Assembly (NCBI GenBank): GCA_030512335.1
Contig: JAULSU010000006.1
Span: forward strand, 1,302,001 to 1,366,000
Direction: 5' to 3'
DNA length: 64,000 bases
From: Immersiella caudata
Taxonomy: Eukaryota; Ascomycota; Sordariomycetes; Sordariales; Lasiosphaeriaceae
Shown piece by piece: positions 22,725 to 33,716 of this stretch (its first letter is position 1; the number at the start of each line of letters is the position of its first letter). A model generated the notes under the pieces. That model saw nothing but the letters and a program-made list of their open reading frames with translations, was not told the DNA's origin and searched no databases. The position numbers were made by a program, and so were the translations under genes.

Positions 22725-24095
22725 TTAGACGACGACCGCCCCTCCCGTCATGCGTTTGAAGAGGAACAAACCGTGGACCATTCCATCAACCAGCGGGTGA
22801 GCCATCCTCGGCTGGTCAAACTTGAGGTGCAGAGCTGTCGTTCTGGCGATGATTGACTCGGGCGTGTTTGGTTCAAACATATACAGCTTCCCCAAGTCAT
22901 GGCTCAATCTCGCAACCTTCTCGGACCTTGGCCACATTTCCTCCTCGTACGCCCTGACTGCTGCGTCCAAGGGCTCGGCCACGCCACCGCCTCCCCCCTT
23001 CAGCGCTCTCACCACTCCCCTTGCCAGCCTCATCGCATCCTCCATCCCCACGTTAACCCCCTCCCCAGCAAACGGAGTCATCACGTGCGCAGCATCCCCT
23101 ATCAAGGTTACGCCCTCGCGATGCTCCCACCTCCATCCCACGGGAAGCTCCCACAGAGATCTGGGAATACACCTCCCTTCCGCCTTTTCAACCGCTTCCC
23201 TCAACAGCGGATGCCAATCCCCCCCAAACGGCGCCCCTTCTCCTTCCAGCAACTTCCCTTTCACAACCTCTAAATCCCCCACATCATAGCCACACTTCTC
23301 CTTCGCCGCCCAGTCTTCCTCCTCCTGCGCCTCCATCACCCCAACCGACAAGCTGCCATCCCCCATCTGCTGTACCGATATCCGCCTCCGCTCCGCATGC
23401 GCAAAAATACTTCCCCCTTGCACCGCCTCCTTCAACTCCTTCGCCCTCACCTCCGCATCCGGCACCGAAAGCTCCCACATACCCACCCCGCTGAACCCCG
23501 GCCTCTGCTCCGACACGGCCGCCCTCGTCCGGCTCCATGTCCCATCGGCGCCCACCACCAAACTGAACCCCCTCTCCGGCATCTGCCCTTCCCCCGAAAA
23601 CACTACCTCCATCTCCAACGCTCCCCTCCTCACCTCCACGACCTTGTGTCCCCAGCGTATCATCCCCTCCGGCAAACTCTCCACCAACAACCTCCTCAAA
23701 TCCCCTCTATCAATCTCCGGCCTCTGATCCTCCATCTTCGACCTCTTTCTCCTTGTTCCACCATCACCTTCTTCCTCCTCCCTAGGCTTAGCCGCCCCAA
23801 CAACAGTAAGATATGACTTTAACATGCGATCTGTAAACTGGATGTGATGACCATCGTAGCGTGCGTGCGCCAGGAACTCCTGGAAGAGGTTGGCTTCCTT
23901 GAGGGCGGCGAGCCCGGTGGAGGTGTGCAGGTCGAGGGTGTCACCTTGGGAGCGGTAGTTTGGGGAGGGTTCGGCTTCGTAGATGGTTATGGAGAGGGGG
24001 GTGGGCAGGGGGGGGGAGGAGAGGTGGAGGAGGCGGGCTAGGAGGGTGCCTGTGGGACCCGCGCCGATGATGGCGATTTTTAGGGGGGTGGACAT
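22725..24095 (-). CDS. FAD-dependent monooxygenase (FAD_binding_3 family)
   Basis: Single exon, 456 residues. The N-terminal IIGAGPTGTLLARLL is the dinucleotide-binding GxGxxG motif. VVGADGTWSRTR (about residue 180) is the DG motif, and LIGDAAHVMTPFAGEGVN (about 330-347) is the GD/FAD motif. Together these define class A flavoprotein hydroxylases, which use NAD(P)H and O2. The size and the motif spacing resemble TetX-like and secondary-metabolite monooxygenases. There is a Glu/Lys/Arg-rich insertion around residues 105-125 that probably forms a surface loop. The substrate is unknown, and no biosynthetic backbone gene lies nearby. Cytosolic, with no signal or membrane segment. Confidence 0.88.
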   Translation of the reverse strand: MSTPLKIAIIGAGPTGTLLARLLHLSSPPLPTPLSITIYEAEPSPNYRSQGDTLDLHTSTGLAALKEANLFQEFLAHARYDGHHIQFTDRMLKSYLTVVGAAKPREEEEGDGGTRRKRSKMEDQRPEIDRGDLRRLLVESLPEGMIRWGHKVVEVRRGALEMEVVFSGEGQMPERGFSLVVGADGTWSRTRAAVSEQRPGFSGVGMWELSVPDAEVRAKELKEAVQGGSIFAHAERRRISVQQMGDGSLSVGVMEAQEEEDWAAKEKCGYDVGDLEVVKGKLLEGEGAPFGGDWHPLLREAVEKAEGRCIPRSLWELPVGWRWEHREGVTLIGDAAHVMTPFAGEGVNVGMEDAMRLARGVVRALKGGGGGVAEPLDAAVRAYEEEMWPRSEKVARLSHDLGKLYMFEPNTPESIIARTTALHLKFDQPRMAHPLVDGMVHGLFLFKRMTGGAVVV

Positions 24096-25012
24096 TGCGA
24101 GTGCTTATGTCTTTATTTATTTCTAAATATTTGGTTGAGATGAAGGGATGGATGGACGCTTTCGATGGCAGTGGTTGGGTTTTATGGGAGGGCTTGGAGG
24201 GGGCCTCGTCATCAACGCAGAGGATGCTCGTTTGGGGGTATGAATGCGGTTGGCGAGAGTGTTCTTCTTTGTCAGCTGCCGCGGGATTCCACATCGAGAA
24301 TATCCCGAGCCTGGAAGACAGAAATGCGAGCAACCCAACAACCCAATCGACGTTGATACACAATCCTCACCCTCCTGTTCCTGTTTTGTCGGAAACAACT
24401 CTCAACAAACGTTGGACTGTTGGCGCTGACATGTTGGATTTTTAGCTGCGTGGGATCGACTGCTGGCCGTGGGCGCCGCGATGACCCGTATTTCCGAAAG
24501 CAGCCCGAAAGAAAGAGACAGTACCCAGTTTCTCAATGACCCGCTCTGTTCCGTGCGGGTCGCACTCCGCCCGGCGCCGTTCCATCGCAAAGTGGATTGC
24601 GCGAGTCCGGCTCGGCCCGGTGCCAAGTTCCCATCGAGGCTGCAGCAGCTGTCAGCGTAACTCAAGCATATCTGCCATCGAAACGTCGCATTGGTGCAGT
24701 CCGGTGCGACGTGCATCACCCTGATGATTTTGAACGAATGATCTGTCGACGCGACGACGCGCAAGACAACCTGCCTCGACGTAATTATGAATTAAAGGGT
24801 GAAAAAAGTATCAACAATAAGGTATGTTGCTCAACAACTTTGATCCATCAACACCAGGTTCGTTCAACATGTCCTCCCCAAGCAGGTAATGAATGTCCAT
24901 TTTTCTTTTTCAGCGTCGAAGCCTGCATGCAACACCAGTCCCGATGTTTACCCCCGTTATCCATCATCGTGCCACATGCCCAACGAAACGAAACGAAATC
25001 GAGGTCGTCGAT
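24096..25012. other. Intergenic, nothing recognised
   Basis: About 0.9 kb between the monooxygenase promoter side and the 3' end of a small cell-wall gene. No supported gene or repeat. Confidence 0.4.
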
Positions 25013-25357
25013 TTAGATGATGAGGCCAGCCGCGAGGCCGAGACCCAGGACAGCCATGGCGAACTCGGACTTGGAGGCGCCAGCCGTGGCGGCGGGTGGC
25101 GTGGAGCCAGGGGTGGTGGGTGCAACCGGCGTGGTGGGTTTGGCTGAGGTGTAGAGCGACGTCTTGCTGCCGCCGGTGTAGGTGGCGTTGTATCCGTGAC
25201 CGCCGGTAGGCTTGCCGGGATGGATGGTAGTGGGATAGAGGGTGGGATAAACCACGGTGCCGGAGGTCGTCTCGTCATAGCAGTAGTCTGTGCTGGTCTT
25301 GTCGGCGGCAACGAAGACCGCGAGGGTCGAGAGGATGAGGGTGGCCTTGATCTGCAT
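25013..25357 (-). CDS. Small GPI-anchored cell-surface protein, function unknown
   Basis: Single exon, 114 residues. The N-terminal MQIKATLILSTLAVFVAA is a signal peptide. The middle is Thr/Pro/Gly/Tyr-rich with one N-glycosylation site (NAT) and repeated PTTP/YPTT-like segments, as in O-mannosylated wall proteins. The C terminus combines a small-residue stretch (AATAGASKS) with a hydrophobic tail (AMAVLGLGLAAGLII), the layout of a GPI attachment signal. It is most likely a wall- or membrane-anchored mannoprotein. Only one YCYDE cysteine is present, so it is not a CFEM or hydrophobin. Confidence 0.75.
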   Translation of the reverse strand: MQIKATLILSTLAVFVAADKTSTDYCYDETTSGTVVYPTLYPTTIHPGKPTGGHGYNATYTGGSKTSLYTSAKPTTPVAPTTPGSTPPAATAGASKSEFAMAVLGLGLAAGLII

Positions 25358-27455
25358 CTTGACGGGCGTGTTTGTGTCTTGTGCGAACGAGTGGTATCCT
25401 TGCGGGTGAGAAGCGAGTGCTGAAACCTGCGAGGGAGCTGGACTGGACAGTGGAAGCTGAAACTTGTGAGTTAACTAGATGGCGAAGAGACCTCCCCTTT
25501 TATCAAGAACAACCCAGACAGGCCGCTGTAACTCTTGGGAGCCTAAGAGACCGTCCGCCCCACTTGGTAAACCGGATTTCTACAGCAAGCAAGACAGTCC
25601 GACGGGGATGGTGGTGAGATTGCAGGAAGATCTGGACGCCCCCAAAATTGCGCCAATACTATTGGCGTGATGAATCTTCGGGACCGACATCGTTGACCGG
25701 GGCTTGCTTGGAAGCGGGAGCGGTGGCTTGCAGCTGGCAAATCGGTGGTTCGCCAACACCGCCCAGGGTCCGGACTTGGCTCAGCGCGGGCAGCTTTCGC
25801 AGACTTCTGCAGATTCTGCGGCATTGACCGTCGTGTGTCACCAACCAGCTTGCCCGTCTACGAGACTGTCGCCGACGACGACAGGAAGGACGCGCGGACT
25901 GCAACCGCACATCCACAACTCCATCGTCGAGAGCCGATGCGCTGACAGCGCCTGCGATTGGGAGACCCGAGATCAATAGCGTACCGACAATAGAGTGATC
26001 GGCTAACGAGAAAATGTTAGGTGAGTCTGACAAGAGCTTGACGAATCCCAGCACTCCTCATTACCCAGGCCTAGACCCCTCAAGCCACCACGTTAGGGGC
26101 TTCTGGGATTTTCTGCCTTTTCCCCGACAAGATGTGTCGTCTCCTCAAACTGAGCCCAAAGCACACGACCATTTGCTGTTGCTGGCATGCTGATGCCCGA
26201 TGAAGCAGAAGACCACTTGGTCGCGAAGTGCATCAGTCAGCTACAGCATCCGGCCGCGTAAGTGTCTTATTTGAGGGTACACAAAATTTCCTTCGGGCAA
26301 CTTGAGAAGAAAACGCCAACTTTCTGCTCAGACACATCTCCTGGGGGGGTCCCCCTTTACCTAGGCCTCGTTGGAAGCTAGCGCAGCGCAGTAGCTGTCA
26401 TGAGGGTAGTCTTAGGAAGAAGAAAATCTAAATCAGTTGCAGCAGCCAGACCTTTGGGAATGATTGCTCGGGCTCTTGCATCGCTTGCATGCAGCCTGAA
26501 TAGGAGAACGGGGCGCTGAGACCTCCAGCTTTTGCGAGACAATTGTCGGGCAGTTGTGCACTTGCACTCGCTTTCTGCGGATACCCACCGAAAATGGCAG
26601 AGCGATGCGCCGGGAGCGTCAGTGGTGTGCGGAAGAAAAACTGCAGCTCCGTCGCAGCTGCGAGGTACATGGCGGCTGGCAGCATCTTCCCTGTTGCGTG
26701 AAGGAAGCCGAACTGAGAGCGGATGCGCGTTTCGAAACATCCAAACGTCACAGCTTTGCTTTGGGAACAACGTGGCAAAGTTCAAGCTTGAGTGCGGGCC
26801 AGCCACTTGATACAGGTAATATCAGCTCGTATAAAGCGGCTTCGTCGACAAAGCCTCTCTGGCGGGCACGTGCTCAAGAGGCAAAGATGTCATGCACAAA
26901 ATGCTGCGAACCGGCCAGTTGAAGATTGCTTCCAGAAAAAAAGAGCGTCGATGCATGCTGGTTGGCTGCTGTTTGGCGACCACGGGATGGAAAGCCACCA
27001 ACTGGCCACCTTATTTTGTACGGCAGCCCTCTTTGTGGCACAGGCGGCCCCTGTTCTATGCGTCGGCTGGACTATTCTGGTCAAGCGCAGGCCCATGACC
27101 TGCGGCTTCGAACGGACCGTGTGGCTTGTGGAGACCCGAGGTGATGGCCCTCATTGAGCGAATGGCAACCTACGCACTCAACTCAAAGCCAAAGGCGCTT
27201 CGATAGACAGTTCAACATTTGCCATCGCGTTTGGTTGTCGCTTCCTGCTCGTCATCCCATCATCGCTATCACGGCCGCCGTATTCCCTCACCGGGCCCCC
27301 CTCCGACGCATTTTCCATCGGCAACCGAGCCCTCGCTCTGGTCGACAGCTGCAAAGCCAAAACCCACAAGCTCCAATCCGAGCCCAAAGCCGACGACGCG
27401 CGACCGGTGACGCATCGCCGGGCGTCTGGTATCCGAGGCCGCGGGCCCGTCGAGA
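25358..27455. other. Gene-poor stretch between divergent genes
   Basis: About 2.1 kb. It should carry the promoters of the GPI protein (left) and bud6 (right). The open frames on both strands have no recognised family. No repeat or RNA gene was seen. Confidence 0.4.
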
Positions 27456-30400
27456 ATGATGAACGCACCGGGCCCCTCGCGCTCGATGCAGCGGCGCTCG
27501 CCGGGAGCGGAGCCTGGACCGCCGCCCAACATTCCAGCGCGCTCCATCTCGCCAGCCGTAGGCATGGGCATGGGAATGGGCGTGGGCACCAACACAGTCG
27601 GCGTGGCGCCTCGCTCCTCGGCAGCAGGGCGATCCAGTCAGTCGGGCGGCGGTGGCAGCACCCGCCGGAACAATGTGAGTGTTTGCGAATCTACAATCTT
27701 CCGGTTTCCATTCCTACCCTGCACACTTTGAAGCACCAAGTCCTGTTTCGGCCACGGCCTCATGCGACGCCGGCTTCCGCTACGGATTTGCCTGATGTGC
27801 CGGTACCACCAAATCATCACGTCGCTGCACTGTTTTCTGTTTCTACTGCAACATTTCCGTTGTCTCTACCTCTCTTGCGAACCCTTTTCCCACCCAGGCC
27901 ACCCCCGCACGCAACCTTGCTGCGCAGTCGCATACTGCAACGATCTTTTGCTGACCATGGCGGCGCCCAAAAAGTCTTCAGGAAGCTCCGCCGTCCCGCT
28001 GTCCCAGATCGAAAAGAGCGTAACGCATCTCCTCGTCGCGACGAAGCAACTCCTCGAGACGCTGACGCAATGGTCACGCGGAAACGCCACCGACACCCAG
28101 GTGTCCGATGTCTACGTGCGGTTGGGATATGAATTCAACATGGCCTGTCGAGCCTTCACGGCCATCAACGTCGACACATCAGACCTGGGCAACGTGCCAG
28201 AACTGCTGCGGAGCATCCTCGAGTCCACGCTGAGCCAAGAGGCAAGCGTGGAAAGCCTCGAAAAGTATCTGCCCAAGATACGCGACATCATCATCAACTT
28301 ACTACATGGTCTGAAGAGGAAACAGCAGAAGTTGAGACAGAAGCAGGCGAGAGACAAGGAGAATGGCATCCCTGAAAACGGAGTTGCCGGTGCGGTGCCC
28401 GCCAGAACAACGAGCAGCAGCACGATGGGGAGCACGAACTCGGGTTTGACAAACTTGCTCAACGAGGGCCTCGAGAACGGGTATCGGCCAGGTGACGGGA
28501 GGGAGGACTCGAGGAATAGTGCTTCCCCGACGAGGCGCTTCCCGACACAACGAGACCAGTCGCGCGGCTCGGTCAACTCGGGAGAGTCGAGTCTGTCTAG
28601 TACGACGTTGCAAAACATTCCCGTCCTTCCCCCTTATCCTGGGGATGAAGCAACAATACCAACTGGTCCTTCGATGGGCGACCTCGGTAGCCTGGACAAC
28701 TTCCCTCCGCCGCCGCCTCCCCCCAAACAGCAGAGCGCCCTGGCTGCTTTGCAACGAGGAGGGGATCTGGAACGACGCGCATCCCGGAGGTATTCGGCGT
28801 ATCAGATATCCAAGCATCTTGGGGCTCCGGGTGCCGGGATACCAATGCTGCCCCCGCAAACCACTCCGATACCGAATAGGGGGCGGAACGAGGTGCGGGA
28901 GTCGATGCGCGCCATGCAAGCAAGAGAGAGTGTGCGCCACAAGCGTGACCCGTCAAGTCAGTCCCGATCGGGGGCGATAGAGTCTTCTCCCGTTCGAGTT
29001 CCCAGCAGGGTGTCGGAAGAGCCAGATGACAGTCGTCCAGAGCCCCCAGCGAAGCCAGCCAGGAGGAACGACAGCTTCACGGTGGACTCGCCAGACGAGA
29101 AGTTCCTGAAGCCCAGCGCAACTCTGAATGGACCGCTCTCGGACGCCCTGCCCGTCATGAGCATGGACATGGACCAGCCAAAGACCAGGCCTGCAGGAGC
29201 AAGGCCATCAACAGCCAACCGCGCGCCAACTCCGGACAAGCCACCAGCACCTACCTATAGCGCCGAGAACTCTCCTGCTACCACCAAGGAGTTGACTCTA
29301 TTTTTGCAGTACAGGTCCAAGGTCAAGAAGTTTGTGCTCCCCGAGGGATACGAAGAACTCTCGATTGGTCGCCTTCAGCTGGCCTTCATCGAGAAGTTCT
29401 CGTGGAACACGCAGCAAAACGGGGCGGATTTGCCTGATATCTACATCCAGGATCCGGTTTCAGGGGTGCGGCACGAACTGGAAGACCTCTCAGATATCAA
29501 GGATCGCACCGTTCTTGTTCTCAATGTCGAGGCTCTGGACGAGGTCAAGAAACACATCGACGAGGGCCTCGGCTCGCTGAAGAAAACGTTGGAGCTTGTC
29601 AAACAGAACATGGACGACCAGGGCGCAGCTATTCAGAGGGTGTCGGAGCGGCAACAAGAAACGGCTAAGGACCTTGCGCGACTTGCCGCTGCACCACCCA
29701 CTCCGCCTGCCGACTCTCCGCGGTCAGCCGGGCCGGCCACAGCTGCGCGCAAGCTCAACCCGTCCCAGACGGCAGAGATTCAGAGCCTGCGAAGAGACTT
29801 GGCGGTACTGCGGCAGACGTATTCGAACTTCCAATCCGAAGTTCAGGGGTCGATGGCGGCCCTCCGCACCAAGGCTGCCAACGTCAAGATGGCGGCCGCC
29901 AAGGTTGCCGTACCAAGCATTGACGGCGACATGGGACACTCTTACGTGGCCAAAGGCCGGAAGCTGCTTAATGACGACAGCGACCGGCTGGTCACCAAGA
30001 TCGATGACCTCCAGGACCTCGTGGAAGATCTACGCAAGGACGTTGTTATGCGCGGTGTACGGCCCTTGCCGCGACAGCTCGAGGCGGTTACCAAGGACAT
30101 CACTCAACTACACAAGGAGCTCAAGAGGATGGACGAGTATATGAAGATGGAGAAGCCGATTTGGACCAAGATCTGGGAGAAGGAGCTCGAGGAGGTGTGC
30201 CAGGGCCGCGACGAACTGCGGGTGATGGAGGACTTGATGGTCGACCTCCGCGACGATCTCGAGAAGGCATCCGAGACGTTTGCCCTTGTCGAACAGGCGA
30301 CCAAAGAGCAGATGAAGGATATTGGCACAGGTGGCGGCGCGCAGATCGGGCGGCAGTTTAGCAAGGGGCTGAACACCATCGTCAGCAATGTCGGAGTGGA

Positions 30401-30737
30401 CCCGAACGCCGCCAAGGAGGGTGTCCTGGGCGAGGTGCGCGCGCTGCAGCCAAACCACGAGAACCGGTTGGAGGCCATCGAGCGCGCTGAGAAGCTGAGG
30501 CAGAAGGAGCTGGAGACCAGGAACGCTAACCCCCTGACGAGAGAGTTGACCGAGTTTGTGGGAGAGAGCAAGCTGAAGAAGTCGGGCGGAGTGGAGGAGG
30601 TTGAGAGGGCGAGGAAGGCGAAGGATGATCGGATTAGGAGGGAGGTGTGGGAACGGCAGAACGGCATTGTGAGTGTTGATCCGACGGCCGGGGAGGAGCC
30701 TAATGGGGTGGATGAGGCGGCTCTGCCTGCTGCGTAG
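27456..30737 (+). CDS. bud6: Bud6/Aip3 actin-interacting polarity factor
   Basis: Bud6 binds actin monomers and formins at sites of polarised growth such as hyphal tips and septa. The main frame runs to a TAG at 30737. It contains SQIEKSVTHLLVATKQLLETL near its start and the AIP3 domain from about 29288 (KELTLFLQYRSKVKKFVLP, DLPDIYIQDP) through long coiled-coil helices to about 30550. A Pro/Ser-rich linker separates the two. An upstream exon at 27456-27674 (Gly/Met-rich, SRSMQRRSPG) ends at a GTGAGT donor. An acceptor at 27897 opens with ATPARNLAAQ, which fits Bud6 N termini, but that frame hits TGA at 27952-27954. So either one more short intron near 27927-27985 is removed, or translation starts at the ATG at 27957 (ACCATGG context). 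The downstream ~900 residues are secure; the 5' exon borders are not. Confidence 0.85.
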
Positions 30738-31720
30738 AAAGAAGAAGTGTATTTTATTTTTTTGGGTGTACTTGTTTGTTTCTGATGTGTCATGATTGGG
30801 AGGAACGGAAAGGAGATTGGAGGTACTATATACCCCTGCGGGCTTGGGTTTTTGGTTGTGTTGTCCTTTTTGAGTGGGTTGACTGCAAGGTGCTACCAAG
30901 GCACACTTGACTGGGTTGTCTTCTACCTGGGAGGGGTGGACGACGGTATGTATCGAGGTTTATTTCGTGCGCGGTGTGAGGTGTGAGGTAGCTTTGTTTC
31001 TAGCATGGATATAGGGATATGCATATTGTACACTACCTACCTACCTAACTTCGGTGTGCTTGGCTTCTTGATGAAGATGAGGTCTCCCGATCAGACCCCA
31101 CTTCATCTGCCGGTTGATTGGAGGGGCTCTGACACCCCGCTTCTCCACCAGTGAGTCGGGGTGTGCCTCTTTGCCGAACCTGCTTCTTCGCCGAATCACT
31201 GAGAGTGTGGTTACACAGTGCTGCGCAGAGATATGTCCCTATCGCACGGTGATCATGGTTGTAATACCCTGTATTAGACTTTGCTTGCCCCTCGTCTCTC
31301 AGCTCACGATGAGCGGGTACCGAATAGTTTATTGGGGTACACCTGCTACACAGTACTACACGTGCAGCGACATCGGGAAATTATCCCGATCAAGACGGTA
31401 GGATCTGGCTGACTATGCGACTACCAACGCGGCGATGCGGCGGGGAGACGGGATGGACTTGGAGAAGGAGGGGAAGGAAGTAAGAAAAGGGGTAGTGTTT
31501 TCCGGTGCGGTGGAGGCTTATATTAGCCGCTGCTGCTGCTGCTGATCTTGACTAGGTAGGAAGTTGACTTGACTTGGTGTCTGAGGGATTGACGTCGTGT
31601 TGGGTTTTAAGAACGATTGTTTGGAAATATTTAAAAGTGTTAGTGTTTGAACTTTTTTTTTGGTTTTTTTTTAGTTTTTTTTTAGAGGGGTGGTCTTGTG
31701 ATTGTTGGATTACTGCGAAA
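30738..31720. other. Intergenic, nothing recognised
   Basis: About 1 kb with bud6 3' UTR on the left and the promoter of the esterase gene on the right. Contains short tandem CTAC units near 31034 and a GCT run near 31530, plus T-rich tracts just before the next ATG. No gene. Confidence 0.4.
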
Positions 31721-33275
31721 ATGTCGTGGCCAATTGAGGCTACGGTCGAAAAGGCCATTGCGGATGGGATTCTCCCCGGCGCCGTGATGCTCGCCAAAGA
31801 CAAGTCGGGTACGCTTCCCACGCCCTCCCCCCCTTTTTTTTGTATCAGTTCCTAACACATCGCAGGCAAGCTCAACTACGCCAAGGCCCTGGGCCAGTCC
31901 TCCCTGGACCTCGACGCCCCAGCACCGATGGAACTCGACACGGTTTTTACATTAATGTCCATGACCAAGCTCCTAACCGCCATCGCCGCCCTCCAACTCG
32001 TCGAACGCGGCCTCATCGCCCTCGACGACGACGTCGCCCCGCACCTCCCCGATCTCGCCGCCAAACCCATCCTCACCGGCTTCACCCCCTCCGGCGACCC
32101 CATCCTCGTCCCCCGCAAACGCCTCATCACCCTCCGCCACCTTCTCACCCACTCCTCCGGCTGTGGCTACGCCTTCTTCGACCCATCCCTCGCCAAATAC
32201 CTCAACCCCTCCGGCGGCCCGCCCCCTCCCGCCCCGACCACCTCCGTCCCCGACCGCTTCAACTATCCCCTCCTCTTCGAACCCGGCACATCCTGGGTCT
32301 ACGGCTCCTCTCTCGACTGGGTCGGCCACCTCATCACTAAGCTCACCTCCCTCCCTCTCGAGTCCTACTTCCAATCCCACATCCTCTCCCCCCTCTCTCT
32401 GGACCCTCCCGCCGTGACTTTCTACCCCGAGCAGTTCCCAACCTGCAAACTCGCCCTCATGACCGCCCGCAACCCAACCACCAACCGCGTATCCCACTCC
32501 CCCCTCCCCCCTCCCAATTCCAACCCCACCCGCGCCCCCTTTGGCGGCGAAGGCCTACACGCCACCCTCCCTTCCTACCTAACCATCCTATACTCCCTTT
32601 TACAGGATGACTCGCGCCTTCTCTCTCCCTCAACCGCAAAAGAGCTATTCAAACCCCAGCTCGAACCCGAGGCGAAGAAGGCACTGCTGGAGAATGTCAA
32701 GAATCCGGGGTGGATCGTGGGTTGGGTTCCTGATACGGGGGAGTACGATTGGAGTTTGGGGGGGTTGCTTGTGGATGGGGGGAGTCATGAGAGGAGGAGG
32801 GACGGGTTTTTGTTTTGGGCGGGTGTGTTTAATTGTAATTGGGTAAGTTTCTATCTTTCTTTCGTTCTGTTGTATCTGGGGGGTTGTTCACGTTTGGCAT
32901 TGGGGGGGGGGGGAAAGGGTGTTGGGGGGTTGAGGGGTTGAGAGGTTGAGAGGTTGAGAGGTTGAGAGGTTGAAGGGTTGAGGGGTTGAGGGGGAGGGGG
33001 CTGGAAAGGGGTTACAAGCAGTTCACAGGAGGATTTTGTCCCCTTCCCATCAGGGTCGTTTCCGGGCTCTCTCCAGATTTCAACCGGGTTCCAAACGGGT
33101 TTATCATCTCTTTGATACAAGGAAACACTAACAGCCACAGTTCATCGACCGAGCCGCTGGCGTCTGCGGAATCTTTGGCACGCAGATTGCCAACCCCGCC
33201 GATCCCCTCGTGCGACCTCTGATGAAGGCCTTTGAAGAGGAGGTCTACGCAAAGGCGCAGGCCAACGCCAACTAG
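31721..33275 (+). CDS. Beta-lactamase-like serine hydrolase / esterase
   Basis: Three exons, 31721-31808, 31866-32842 and 33141-33275, give 399 residues. Intron 1 is 57 bp with a CTAAC branch. Intron 2 is unusually long (298 bp) and holds an 8-bp tandem repeat. Family features (PF00144, class C beta-lactamase/transpeptidase fold): ILPGAVMLAKD at the N terminus, the nucleophile motif S61-M-T-K64, a Tyr motif in SWVYGSSLDW that would supply the catalytic base, and a C-terminal WIVGWVP...GGLLVDGG segment. The third exon adds FIDRAAGVCGIFGTQ, which closes the fold. Fungal members include LovD-like acyltransferases and EstB-like esterases. No signal peptide is seen, so it is likely cytosolic. The substrate is not predictable. 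Confidence 0.88.
32921..33000 (+). repeat. 8-bp minisatellite inside intron 2 of the esterase gene
   Basis: About seven tandem copies of AGAGGTTG and near variants lie in the middle of the 298 bp intron, flanked by G-rich sequence. This explains the unusual intron length. Confidence 0.75.
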
Positions 33276-33716
33276 CAATACCATCGGTTTAAAACTTGCA
33301 CCCTTATGAAGCATGGAGGTAGAATAAAACGACAGGCGCTTGAATTCGCTCAACTAAACACCGGCCAAGCCTAAACTGTGCTGAAATCCACGTGCACTGA
33401 GGCTCCCCCACATAATTTAAACACACAAAAAATACCTGATGTACACACTGAAACTCTCCCGTTTTTTCCTCATTTCCCCTCCCGTCATTTTCCTTCCCTC
33501 GATTCCCCCTCATCCTGATTCATGTCTCATGACACCAAATCACTGAAGCCCCTCCCATGTTTTCCATTCCAGGCACAGAAATCCGTGTCTCAACATAGGC
33601 CAGCTCCGTTCAAATGCAATGTCAAGAAAAAAAGAGGTGAAGCTTATAGATTCCCCAAATGACCGTGCAGTGCTATCGTATGGTGTGGTGCGCCATACAC
33701 GCTGCCCGCATGATTT
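33276..33716. other. Convergent 3' regions
   Basis: About 440 bp between two stop codons of facing genes. It should hold both 3' UTRs. No gene. Confidence 0.5.
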
